Below are positions 11,881 to 22,630 of a stretch of DNA of 48,675 nucleotides, in pieces (the first letter of the stretch is position 1; the number at the start of each line of letters is the position of its first letter). A program made the position numbers and the translations under genes. The notes beneath the pieces are model-generated. The model ran no database searches and was not told where the DNA came from. It saw nothing but the letters and a program-made list of their open reading frames with translations. Origin of the DNA: Paramecium sonneborni (taxonomy: Eukaryota; Ciliophora; Oligohymenophorea; Peniculida; Parameciidae); the NCBI GenBank assembly GCA_905182985.1, contig CAJJDN010000172.1, positions 178,977 to 227,651 of the forward strand, written 5' to 3'.

Positions 11881-12933
11881 TCATTATTATTCATCAGCTC
11901 TTCTCTAGACAGCTCTTTCTAATTCTTGAACCAAAATTAATTCTTATCTTCTTCCTGCTGTAACAGCTTCATATTCAACATCAAAGCTATGACACAAATC
12001 AGCAACATCGTCCCATAAGGTTTGGTTTCTTTGCTTCTTGTTTGTGGCAGCTTAGGCAACTGCTGATTAGACTGAGATAACTCCTTGTAAGTTTTCAGCT
12101 TTGCTAGCCAACTATTATTTTGAGGATTCAAGTCTTCCTTATGTAGCAAGATATAAATCTTTTTGTTAAGTGAAAAGAGCCAAAGCATTGGTATTTTCAG
12201 CTGTGTATGATGCCCATGCTTCTTCTACATTGCTTCTTAATGTTTATAATAATTAAACAAGTCTTTCAGCAGCACCTGCAGCATCATCTTCTTATGTAAT
12301 TTGAGCCAAAGCAGCTAATGGAGCCATAAAAGCTTTATTCATCTTTGTGGCAACTGATGCTAACATTAACTTTGTTGTCATATCGGCAACTTAGATTAAG
12401 CTAGCTTCACCTTTGACTAAAGCAACACCAAGGTCAATTGCATCATCAATAGCATTTATAGCATCATTAAAAGTAACTGCTCCTCTGTTGTATGATTATG
12501 TATCCTCTTTTCTAACATCACTAATTAGTTCAATATGTAGGGAAACAGAATTTAGAATATTTTCGGTCTCTCCTTGTGTAGCTTAAGTTTTCTTTAATAA
12601 GATATTAGAACTCTTAAGAATTCCATTTGCAATTTTGAGTGTTCCTGTAGCATCATCAACTTCAGCTCTTCTATAAGCTAATTCGCTTTCACATTCAGCT
12701 TTTTAAGCTCCATAGACTTCATCATGTGTTCCTTATTCTGAGGCAACAGCTGATTTAAAGTTATCAAGAACTCCCTTGATTGTATCAAGTGGGGAATGGG
12801 CTTTAATCTTATTTTCAACTTCAACCATGACATTCATTATGCTTCTTTTTCCTCCATATGCGATTGGAAACTTTTATACCATACCAGCATTAGCAAGAGC
12901 TAAGACAACTAATAATATAATAGTGACTTTCAT
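11881..12933 (-). CDS. Trichocyst matrix protein (TMP), copy 2
   Basis: This is a 350-residue precursor, the same length as copy 1 and collinear with it without gaps. It has the same signal peptide type (MKVTIILLVVLALANAG), the same cysteine contexts and a C-terminus in RRADEQQ. Differences are scattered substitutions, for example Val for Ala in LWDDV and Arg for Thr near AGRR. Some stretches are identical to copy 1 at DNA level over many tens of bases, while others differ at most third positions (see findings). There are no introns and no frame breaks, so both copies look functional. TMPs form large multigene families that co-assemble in the trichocyst crystal. The pair most likely arose by tandem duplication. 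Confidence 0.88.
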
Positions 12934-13662
12934 TTTAATTAATAAGTACCTTCTAAAAATGGGTTAGCAACTTTTGTAGTGAGATTTGTTTGGTAAAAAC
13001 GAATTAAATTTTAATTTAAAAAACGAATACCATACATTTAAAATAATTTTTCAATAATGCTAGTCATTTATGTTTAGATTGTTATATAGTATGCTCATAT
13101 ACTAGTTTAATTATAAATAAGATTTAATTATTCCATTTTGACTTAAGTGTGTAAAAAAAACTCTGATTATAAGAACTTCTTAGTTATTCAAATAAGATTA
13201 AAAAATTATTCACTCTATCTGTGATAAGAATCCTCATAAATAACTATTTGTTTAATTTTCATTTTCAAGGGATTTTTTTACACAGATATATTAAAAAAAA
13301 GACTCAACATATAAATTGATCATTATATATAAAATATCCTAAGATTATTTAAGACTTTCCAAGTTAAAAGATACTCTTTTCGATTTAAACTTGGAAATGG
13401 AGCAATTTTATCTTTATACTAAAATGACTTTATTAATTCTGAAAAGGATAATAAATTTTGATATATTTAATATAAACAATACTATTCTTGTATGATTTGA
13501 CATCAATAAAAAAATAGTTTTTTTTTTACTTTTTATCAATAGAACATTTTAAAAGGTTTTATATTCGAAATTCCTTTCCTCATTTTAATTATAATTATAT
13601 CAACTAAAAAAAAATATTATTTAATAATAATTTATTAATATTATTATAACAAAAATAAGATA
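12934..13662. other. Divergent spacer upstream of TMP copy 2
   Basis: This 729-base AT-rich spacer lies between the start of TMP copy 2 and the small CaaX gene on the other strand. It holds both promoters and no supported gene. Confidence 0.5.
12995..13001 (-). promoter_or_regulatory. Candidate shared promoter element of TMP copy 2
   Basis: This is the coding-strand heptamer CGTTTTT about 62 nt upstream of the copy 2 ATG, matching the position of the same heptamer in copy 1 while the surrounding spacer has diverged. Confidence 0.35.
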
Positions 13663-13872
13663 ATGTCAAATACAGGAAAGGATATGAATATGAATGATTT
13701 TAGCAGTCCACATTTATAAATAAGCAAGAAAGATTAATTTTTAGAAGAAATAAAAAATCACATCTTGTAAAAATCAAGAAACGATGTCTGGAGATTAAAA
13801 GGCTAACCAAACTTTGTTACGCACCCTTATGTTGAATGGAGAAGAGGAGATACGTGCTGTGCCATAATGTGA
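13663..13872 (+). CDS. 69-residue protein with C-terminal CaaX box
   Basis: The frame is MSNTGKDMNMNDFSS to a C-terminus in TCCAIM, followed by TGA at 13870-13872. The final CAIM fits a CaaX prenylation box (Met at the last position favours farnesylation), and the extra cysteine before it could be palmitoylated, so the protein is probably membrane-bound. The rest is short and helical (QFLEEIKNHILQKS), then a conserved-looking WRLKGQPNF...HPYVEWRRGD stretch. There is no intron. The size and lipidated tail recall a G-protein gamma subunit, but no sequence motif proves it. Its stop lies 12 bp from the stop of the PHD gene on the opposite strand. Confidence 0.55.
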
Positions 13873-13884
13873 ATTAAAATATAA

Positions 13885-16774
13885 TCACTTTAACTTTTAG
13901 AAATAGTCTCTAATTGATTTTTGTTTAAATTTATTATTAATAACTTTTTCTTAAGTTTCTGGAACTTCTAATTTATGATTATCTTAATCTTCCACTGATT
14001 CTGTTTTGCTAGGTGTTTTTACATGATCTTCAGTCTTTTTGTTTTTTTCGTTGCCATCTAACTGAATTTCAATTTGTATTTGATCTTAATCAAAGGTCTA
14101 ATTATTAGCTTAAAATTAATTATCTCCAAGGATATTTAATTCTTCCTAGAAGCATTATTTTTCTTCAATATTTTATTCTTCTATCAAAATTTTGTCTTCT
14201 GTTTGAATTTAAGGAATATTAATATCTATATTTTGTTCTTCTTTTAATTTATTTTCTTACATTTCTTTGATTCTTAGTTTTCTTAATTCATCTAATTTGC
14301 ACTTTTCTGCTAATTCTCTTTGCAATTTAAAAGAAGGATCTTTAAACATTCTCGATTAAATATTATTGATAGCTACTTTTTCATCTTTAGGTAGGCCATC
14401 AACACATAAGAAACATTTGAACTCTATTTAAGAAGCTTCTTCAAAAGGAATTATAATTTCTAAACAATCGAAATGAAACCATTCATCACATACTTCACAA
14501 CATATCATAGGATCACCATCTTTAAATTTCCCTCTACATACACAATATAAGTTATCATCTCTTTAAAAATATTCATCCCCTACTTATTCTATGAAGATTT
14601 CCTTCTTTTATTCAGCTTTATTTGTTTTTTTATATTTTTTTAGCATTAATATATCGATAAGTTTGGCTTATTTTTTTTAAGGGTTTAATTCTTACATATA
14701 TTTACTTGCTCTTCTTCTTAATTTCTCATACATCTTATATGTGATATCTTTTTCATAATCTCGATATTTAAAATGTTTCCATAATTCATCAGTTGCAGTA
14801 ATTGTACTTTTGTAAAATTGTGTAACTAATAAACCATTTGCATCTACTTTATTTTAATAAACTTCTGGCAAACTTGTAAGCTTATATTATTTTTATGGTT
14901 TAAGAACAGGTCCTGAGATTGAATCAAGGATATATTATCCTTATTCTAACTTTAAATTAACAATTAGTTATTAGTCAGTAATCTAATTTATGAATTCTTT
15001 TAATTTATTTGCAAAATCTATTAAATCGAATTCATTTTCTGATTATTCCTGATTTTCTTATTTTTACTTTTAATCCTTCAAATTTTTTATTTTTTTTGGC
15101 TTTTAAACAGACTTCTTATGCACTTATCGACATTTTTCATAAGCTCTAAAAAAATCTATTATTTCTCTTTCATATAATCTCTATTTAGATTCTAAAATTC
15201 TTTTAACTTTAAGAGGAACATGTTTTTAACAGAAGATCTAATAATCAGGTTTATTATTGATAACAGTTTGAGTTAAGAATATTCCAGATCTTCTGGCACA
15301 TTCTACATGAAAGGAAGTAGAACAACTACCTCTTGCGCATTATATACACATTCCAGCTTTCTTAATATTACAAATGGTGCAATTTAGAGCAAATCTTTTT
15401 GCATTAATATTATCCACACCTCTAAGAATATCTTATTTTTCATCTAAAAAACATTCTGGAGACCAATAAAAACAAGATAAATGAATCCAAACTTTTTATG
15501 GCTAAGGTTCTTTGATTTCTTTATTATTTTCTAAATCACGAATATCTCTGTTTGGTAGTTTACCAAAATCATAATAAAGTTCTGAATCATCATCAATTTA
15601 TTAAACTTTATTTATTTAAATTATTACATAATTTAGAGACAATATCATTCTTCATCATAGTTTCTCCTTAAGATTCAAAATAAGTTTAATTTAAATTTTG
15701 AAAACATTATGCATCTATTTCAGTAGCTTTCATTGCTCCTCCTAATTTAGGACATAATGCACAACGTAAATATTGTCCATTTGATCCAAAAGTCTAACAT
15801 ACATCACATATCCAATCTTCATTTGGTATTATATCAATTAAATAACATTTTTAGTGCACTGATATATTGCATTTAGAACAAAATACAATTAAATTATCAT
15901 CAGTGTAATCACCATCATTACAAACTTAACATAATGCATCATCTAAATTTGGTTATAAATGAATTCCACCTCCTTATGTTTTTTTACCAGTCTCTTATAC
16001 TATCACATTCTATTCATCTGCTTAAATTTTCATTTCTGTTTTTTCTATATAATGTTTTTCTGCTTCTGTCAATCCAGCAATATCTCTCAATAGATTGTTT
16101 TACTAATCTGTTTTTAAATGCTATTTTATTGTTGGCACTAAATTACAAAATTATTATATAGTTTCTTCATTTATTTTTGTTAACTCTTCTAATTCAATTC
16201 TAATTATATATTTATTCATTGTACTCTTAGTTTGAGATTAACTCATCTAATCCTTTAGAACCTATGTTTCTCATTTCTAAAATGAACATATCATCATTCA
16301 CATCATACCCTTTTTTATTTTTCTATTTTTTACAATCACTAATTAAATCAAGATATGTACTCTTATATTTAAGTCCCAATTATTGATTCATTTTTCTTTA
16401 AAATTTTGTCAATTTCATGCAGACATTATTAGAGATACTCTTGATCACAGTTAAAATAGAGTGCTGCAATCATAAATTAGAGTGTGGATGCTTGTAAAAA
16501 TTAGACTTGATATAAGTAAATGCATACTTGGATAAATTACTTTTGTATTATTTGTATTTTCTATATCAGTCCAATCAAAATCTCCCATTTTTCTTAGAGT
16601 ATGCAAATAATTTTGATATTTTTTTGTTACTTTCTATTAAACCTCGATTAAGGAATTTTCTTCACTTTCATCCTGTAAATTTGCTTTAACTAATTGTTTG
16701 CGAACTCTTGTTTATTTTCTTCTTTTCATACCAGGATCGATGTTGTACATTTTCCTAACAAACTTATGAGCCAT
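13885..16774 (-). CDS. PHD / extended-PHD / PHD chromatin protein with C-terminal PIP box (BRPF/JADE-like)
   Basis: The model is 932 residues with introns at 16506-16527, 16339-16360, 16200-16224 and 15606-15627. Around residue 140-180 is an Enhancer-of-polycomb-like stretch (GYDVNDDMFILEMRN). At ~259-302 is a PHD finger (CQVC...FCSKC...HQKC...WICDVC), directly followed by an extended PHD (CALCPKLGGAMKAT, IHLSCFYW, CTICNIKKAG, SFHVECARRSG). This PHD-knuckle-ePHD order is typical of BRPF and JADE, scaffolds of MYST histone acetyltransferases that read histone H3. A further PHD lies near 714-760 (YCVCRGKFKDGDPM, CDEWFHFDC). The last residues contain QKSIRDYF, a canonical PCNA-interacting PIP box. 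The protein may link histone reading to replication; that is inference. Introns 16506-16527 and 15606-15627 end in AAG. Without the 16200-16224 intron the model splits into two overlapping frames. Confidence 0.8.
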
Positions 16775-17233
16775 TTATTATACCTCTTAGAAAGCGCCAA
16801 AAACTTCTTTAAAATAAATAATAATTAGCTTTGTGCAGTTGTCAAGAATCAAAAGTTTATCCAAATATTACGAAACTAAAATAACATAGAACATACAAAA
16901 ATTATCTACAATAATTAGGTATTTTGAAATTAAGATATTTCAAATAAAGGGTCTTTTTAAATATGAATAACTCTCTTATCGATTACAGATTACCTATTTT
17001 TTACTAAAAAAAAAAAATTATTTTAGCTTCTGATTATTTATAATTAAAAACTCAATAGAAAAAATTAATAAATATTCATAGACAACAATAAGGATACTCT
17101 AATTTAAAAATGGTTTTCTTCTTAAAATTGATCTATAAGAGTGCATTAGTTTAAAGATTTATTTATTTAACAAATTAAGTTTCTTCCAGTATTAAATAAT
17201 TAATCGAAATTTTTACTAAAAACATATTAATTC
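16775..17233. other. Spacer upstream of the PHD gene
   Basis: This 459-base AT-rich spacer holds the PHD gene promoter and the 3' flank of the FHA gene. No gene or structured element is visible. Confidence 0.5.
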
Positions 17234-18500
17234 TCATTCTACAACCATATTTGATTCTGTGATTTCTTAATTCTGAATTTCATTTGATAATTTCGGTAGA
17301 TAGAACATGAGTATAAACTTTCCAATTTATATAGAAGATCGATGCTTCAAAATAACAGGATTATCCTTTGAAGTTATAGTTACAGAATCAACATATATTG
17401 GTTTTTTATTGCTTAAACATCTTATTTCAAAACTAAAAATAATGTATCATATATTACTATTCTTTTTCTATATTATATGAGATAACAGCATGCTATTTAG
17501 AAATCTTTTATCCTAAATCTAAAGCTAAGTCTACATCCCAGATATATTTGCTATTTTTAGTTTGATTGGCTCTGCCTATTATTATTGCTAGTTTTTTTAT
17601 ATAGTAAGTTATATGTTTTCCTTTTAATAATGCATAAGCTGCTGTTGGAAAGTTTACTAAGGGCATTTTCACTTCATTATCCTAGACTTGAAATTCTATT
17701 AAATCTCTAAATAAATTAGAAATATAAGTAGATTCCTACTCGAAATTCAACTTCACTTTACTTTATAATTATTCTTTCAACTTATTAATTGTTATTTCAT
17801 ACTTGAAGTGAATATGGATTTAATTGTTCAATCGTAAATTAATGTAGAATATCTGGTCCAATCCATAGATATGTTTCATATGCATCAGCAGGACTTCTCC
17901 TATATTATTTTTGAATTCACTCATACTTATCTAAAAGATTCAAGCTTGTCATTATGCTAGCCATTTCATTAATAATTAGAGCACTGCTTTATTCTTTAGC
18001 AGTCAACTGTAATTACTCTACTAATTTTTCGATTGTATCTCTAGCAATCATTCGGCCTAATTTACAAATAATATTAAACCTTGATTGCTAAAAATTTAAG
18101 TAATTATTTCTTAATAAAATAATCCAAAGTAGACACTTTATCTAATTGAATATTTTTTATTTTCAATAATGTAATCTTCTGAGAAAAGCCAATGTTCTCT
18201 ATCATATTAAGTTCTTGTTAATCCAAATTCTACCCCTTCTAAAATTCGAGCAGTCATCCCTTTCAAACCTGAATATATAAATCGCTTTTTAGATATCCTT
18301 GTAATAAATCCTAAGCCTTCAAAAATAAATAAAAGCTCAATTAGTTTTTTAATATCAGGCAGCACTAAATCTCTGCAGGTAAGAATTACCTGATTATTAC
18401 ATAAAAATACCTTATAACCATCAATAATTTAACCTTTGAAGTCTGAAAGTATTTTAAGCATTTTTTTTGCTTAGGCTCCTAATTTTTCTCTTGTTTGCAT
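17234..18500 (-). CDS. Winged-helix (E2F/DP-like) protein with C-terminal FHA domain
   Basis: The model is 389 residues with introns at 18057-18079 (starting GTT), 17900-17926, 17781-17802 (ending AAG) and 17433-17457. Two stretches resemble the recognition-helix/wing part of E2F/DP winged helices: LFIFEGLGFITRISKKRFIY near residue 55, and EMASIMTSLNLLDKRSP leading to YLWIGPDIL near 180. Neither has the RRxYD DNA-contact motif. The last ~140 residues form a clear FHA phosphothreonine-binding domain: IIIGRANQ, WDVDLAL, ISKQHAVISY, PIYVDSV and SIQIGKFILMF. FHA domains read phosphorylated partners in cell-cycle and transcription control. The FHA call is firm; the E2F-like part is tentative. Confidence 0.7.
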
Positions 18501-18666
18501 TTTTTATATTATATAAAAATTAAATACATATAAATTTGTGAAATATTTATATTTTTAATTTACAAAATATATAAATTTTTTTAAGGTTAAGTTCTTATTC
18601 ACAAAATATTTATAGGAATAGTTAAATTTAATTTATAATGTAATCTCAAAATATTATTATAGAATT

Positions 18667-20309
18667 TCATTCTACTGAATTAAAAGATTAAATTTAAATT
18701 TTAGAATTCGGATTTTATTGTGATGCGAAAATAAATCTTGATAATGATTTCTTAATTTCTTCAATTTATAAAGTTTTTAATCCGTAAAAAGGTGCTAAAT
18801 CTGAGATAAATGTGTTTATTATTGCAATAGGTATTTTAGCTTAAACCATTTATTAAACAGTATTTTAAAATTGTTAGAATATGATTAATTATTTATTCGA
18901 GTCTGAAACTCCTTCACATGTTTGATTTACTAACCAAAATATTAGCCATTCCCAATAATCATTTTTTTTAGAAAAGATTGCATTTTAGGAAAGAAATTAA
19001 AATAATGAAATTACTTCTTCTTATTAGTAATAAATAAATGTTGATAATTTTTGAATCTTAAATAGATTTATTCCCTCTTTTGGAATATATTCTAATAATT
19101 TATTAAAAATTGAATGAATCATAGACTAATTTCGTTTTCCAATCATTATTGGAGCTCTAAGTCAAAAAAATAATTTACTTAATAAATTGGTATAAAAATT
19201 CTAGCATTGATGCAGCACTATTATGGTTAATATTAGATTCGATCTAATTTATCAATTTTTCTGATAAATCTGCTTTATTTAATAAAGAAGCTAAAAATTC
19301 TTCTAATTATTGTTTTTATTCTTGTAAGAGAGTTTCTTGATCTAGCTATTTTTGTTATTCTTAATCTTCTTAAGGTTTTTCGTCTGAATTAATACTGTTA
19401 ATTCTATGGAGATAATTACTAACAATTTTTGAAGAGTAAGTTTAAAATAATTCAACTTTTGCTGGCATAAAAGCTTCCTCTGAAAATTTAAAAATAGTAT
19501 TAATTTTTGTGAAGTCTACTTTATCCAAATATTTAATCACTTAATCTAAATCATATTGTCTTTATATATTCTTAATAATACCTGTTTCTTAAAGCTGATA
19601 CTTCAGCCAAAGCAATCTTTTGAAACAATTATCTTACACATTCAGCCACATTAAATTCGAGCTCTTTAATTTAAGTGACATATAATTCTATCTCAGGTAA
19701 TACTTCATTATAACATTAATTATATTTGTCTACTGCTATTTTGTAATTTCCATAAGTATTTTCCTTATTTTTCATTAGATCTTAGATTGTTTTCATTTAT
19801 CCCAATTTTTAATCAACATTATCATTCATTAAATCTATAGTCAAAACATTTCTTTCTAATACTTTGGATATAGAAATATAAAATTATTAACTTTAAGTCA
19901 ACTTTTATGATGCTACTTTTAATTTATTGATAGACCTTATATATTGTAATTTTACTTTTCTTTTTTTTCATGTAGAATAATTAATTATTATGAGTATTTA
20001 TTGATATTGTTTGAAAATTCTTCTCTTGCATTTTTAAAATCAGTAATCAACTATTCTTATACCTAATACTTATTTGAACAGTTTGTGATAATATATTAAA
20101 ATATTTCATCATATTTGTGATCTTCATATTTATCTATAACTGATTTAAGTTTTTATTAATAATATTATTCCAATTGCACTTTAAAATCAATAGTCTAATA
20201 ATCTAAGAATTGTTACACTAAATGATTTCTAAGATAAATCAATTCTTTATTTAAGATTCATATAAGCTAAATGATATTAAATTGCCAGCTATTTATAATC
20301 TTTGTTCAT
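18667..20309 (-). CDS. Helical/coiled-coil protein of 518 residues, unknown
   Basis: The model has four introns: 20195-20216, 19936-19955 (20 nt), 19560-19581 and 19157-19178. The middle two end in AAG. Residues 1-200 are charged, amphipathic helices with many Gln and Lys residues, resembling a BAR- or spectrin-like bundle (KVLERNVLTIDLMN onward). The second half is more hydrophobic and helical (YYQQEEVISLFQFL, NDYWEWLIFWLVNQT) and ends QSFNSVE. I recognise no family. An antisense frame at 18638-18925 is a shadow of its last exon. It is divergent from the 20347 gene, with only 37 bp between the two start codons. Confidence 0.6.
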
Positions 20310-20346
20310 TATATATATTTATTTAATAATTATTAATTCTTAACGA
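20310..20346. promoter_or_regulatory. 37-bp divergent intergenic region
   Basis: These 37 bases are all that separates the start codons of two divergent genes. The stretch is almost pure A and T with one CG near its right end. Any core promoter and both 5' leaders must fit here or extend into coding sequence. Confidence 0.5.
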
Positions 20347-20765
20347 ATGAGAAAAACAACACTTTAATCTGATTTAAAGTTACATAAGAAAAAAATGTTT
20401 AACAAAGAAAACATACCATAACCTGCAAAAACAGGTAGAAAACATTTTAATGAAGATTAAAATAATTCAACTATAAAATAAACAGAACATAATTTTAAAC
20501 TAAAAAAAGTAAGATTATTTTTGATTATAAGACAGTAATGATGTTCCCTGAAAAAAAGAATGTAACAAATTATAATAATGTAATTGAACGTAAACCTTCA
20601 ATTAGAATGTTTTAATAATAAACAACAAATTATAATTTTAGACTTGGTGAGAAATAATCTTAAATATCAAAAAGTACTGCAAATTTTCATCCTCTTCGAA
20701 GTAATTCTGCTAATATTTACTCTATCTTTAATAATGATAGAGTAAAAAATGAAAAAAAATTTTGA
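20347..20765 (+). CDS. 131-residue basic protein, unknown
   Basis: The model has one intron, 20509-20531 (23 nt, ending AAG), without which the frame ends early at a TGA. The protein is basic and polar (MRKTTLQSDLKLHKKKM), with Asn/Gln-rich segments and scattered Ser/Thr (ISKSTANFHPLRSNSANIY). There are no membrane segments, no cysteine motifs and no recognisable domain. It is probably an intrinsically disordered nuclear or cytoskeletal protein, but that is only composition. The next gene on the same strand starts 54 bp after its stop. Confidence 0.5.
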
Positions 20766-20819
20766 AATTTTTTTATTTTACTTCAAATTATAAACAAATA
20801 ATTATAGTTAATATTTTTT

Positions 20820-22246
20820 ATGGATTGTTTTAATTTAGTACTTTTAGAGAAACTTTTTTACAAATACACAAAAAATGGTTGCATAGATGATCTTAATTAA
20901 TGGCATGGATTTTTAGAATTTTTATATGTAAACTAATTGTTCGATCCTAACGATATGCTTAAGATTAAAGATAGTGTGATTTATTTTCCATTAGTGTTTG
21001 AAAATCTTAAGAAAATATTAGCTAATGCAAATATCTTACCTGCACTTTAAGAAATGTCTAGAGAATTGGATAAATTATATAATTAAGTGAATGATTGTAG
21101 AACAACTTTAAAAAACTGGAATTATTAAACATTTTCAGTTGAAGATATGAAATATACAACTAAAACTTATGAAGAAATTGAGAGAGAATTTTAAGATTTT
21201 AAAAATGAATTCGATGATTTTGCAGCAGATGTTATTATTGTAAATTAGCCAATACAATCTTTGAAAAGTGTTGTGAAATCCTTTCCAATAATTGAATCTG
21301 TATTGTATGACTGTTATCTAAGAATCCTTTAGAGTACTTAAGTGTTAATCGAGATAAGATAGACAGAGAATATGCTAAAATAAGAGTTAAATCTGTTTAA
21401 TACCGTAATTAGGCAATTAAAATATTGAAATAAGGATAAATAAAAGTATAGGTTGGTTATGATCATATGAATGATTCTCCTGTTGAAGTTTGGCTTATTC
21501 CAAAGTATTTTTTATTTTAATCTAGATGTATGTGGAGATAATAAGAATAATGTGAATTATTGAATACATTTGAAGCCCATCATGAATTGATTTTATCTTA
21601 ATTCTTTCCTAAATATTTAGGATAAGATTTATTATCAGATGATCATAACTTTTAGCATTTTATGGAATTAAAAAGGGGGCATACTTTAAAATACTTATTA
21701 AAATAATCTAAAAAACAACTAACTCCTGATTTCTTGTTTTTTAGAACTACTATGAGATAAGTTTTTGGAGGTCTTTATGATATTTTAAGAATGACAAGAT
21801 TTTATCCTGTTTTACCTATTACTTTATCTAATATCTAAGTTGGAAATGATGGAGTTTAAATTTATTTAAGGAATGTTAGATTTTCAGAATTAAGAGAAGA
21901 TGATTAAAATTTAGAAGCAACATTATTAGAGAACTTTGCCTAAATTATTATGTCTACTTTAGGAAGTAAATTTATTCATTTATAATATATAGTGAAAAGG
22001 GCAGATGTTGGTAAGTTAGGAAAATATTTGGATTGGAAAAATCTACTATAAGGACTGTTTAATGCTGAAGAAGATCATTAACTATATAAAAGTAATTAAT
22101 TATATTATCTAATTATTATAGAAGGAGTTATATAATAAAGATTAACTTTTTGTTAATTACTCAATCATGACTTATTTGATGATGATTTATTAAGTAATTT
22201 TGAAGTAAGTGAAGTTGTTCAAAGTTATCACGATTGGATTTCTTGA
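20820..22246 (+). CDS. 467-residue protein with kinase-like C-terminal region
   Basis: The model has one intron, 21300-21322 (23 nt, ending AAG). The N-terminal ~200 residues are helical and acidic. The C-terminal half reads like a degenerate protein-kinase C-lobe: RGHTLKYLL, then TTMRQVFGGLYDILRMT, then LPITLSNIQVGNDGVQIYLR where an active kinase would have HRD...N and DFG. The catalytic residues are absent, so if it is kinase-derived it is a pseudokinase, possibly a scaffold. This is a weak structural resemblance, not a secure call. The end is a short acidic helix (HDLFDDDLLSNFEVSEVV). Confidence 0.5.
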
Positions 22247-22630
22247 ATTATCCAAAAAAAAAAAATTATATTTACAATTTTTTTTTTTCATTTTTTTCTG
22301 TTCCATTTTGATCCAATTAAATTTTTATGGTATTTAATTAGAATTATGAGAATGAATAATTACAATAGATGTAATATTTTAGACTCTAAATTTGTTATTT
22401 AAAAGTAATTTTTTTTTTCCAAAAATATTAAAAATATTGAAAATAGAAAGGGAGATATAAAATATTATTTGAATAATTTCTGAAATAATAATTATTAATT
22501 AGATAAAATCATAACTTAATGAATACCTTAAGTCTTTTATTTAAGAAAGAGAGTTAGAAGTTATTCTTTTTTGAACTTTTTGATAATAATTTTCTTAAAT
22601 AATAAAATTACTATTTATTAATAAAATAAA
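22247..22630. other. AT-rich spacer
   Basis: This 384-base spacer between two same-strand genes has long A and T homopolymers and no supported gene or motif. Confidence 0.5.

Noticed and set aside
13663..13872. Calling the CaaX protein a G-protein gamma subunit
   Set aside because: Only size and lipid signal agree; no gamma-specific motif is visible.
18638..18925. Plus-strand frame of 95 codons starting ATG and ending TGA
   Set aside because: It is antisense to the last exon of the 18667-20309 gene, which continues with better coding quality through this stretch.
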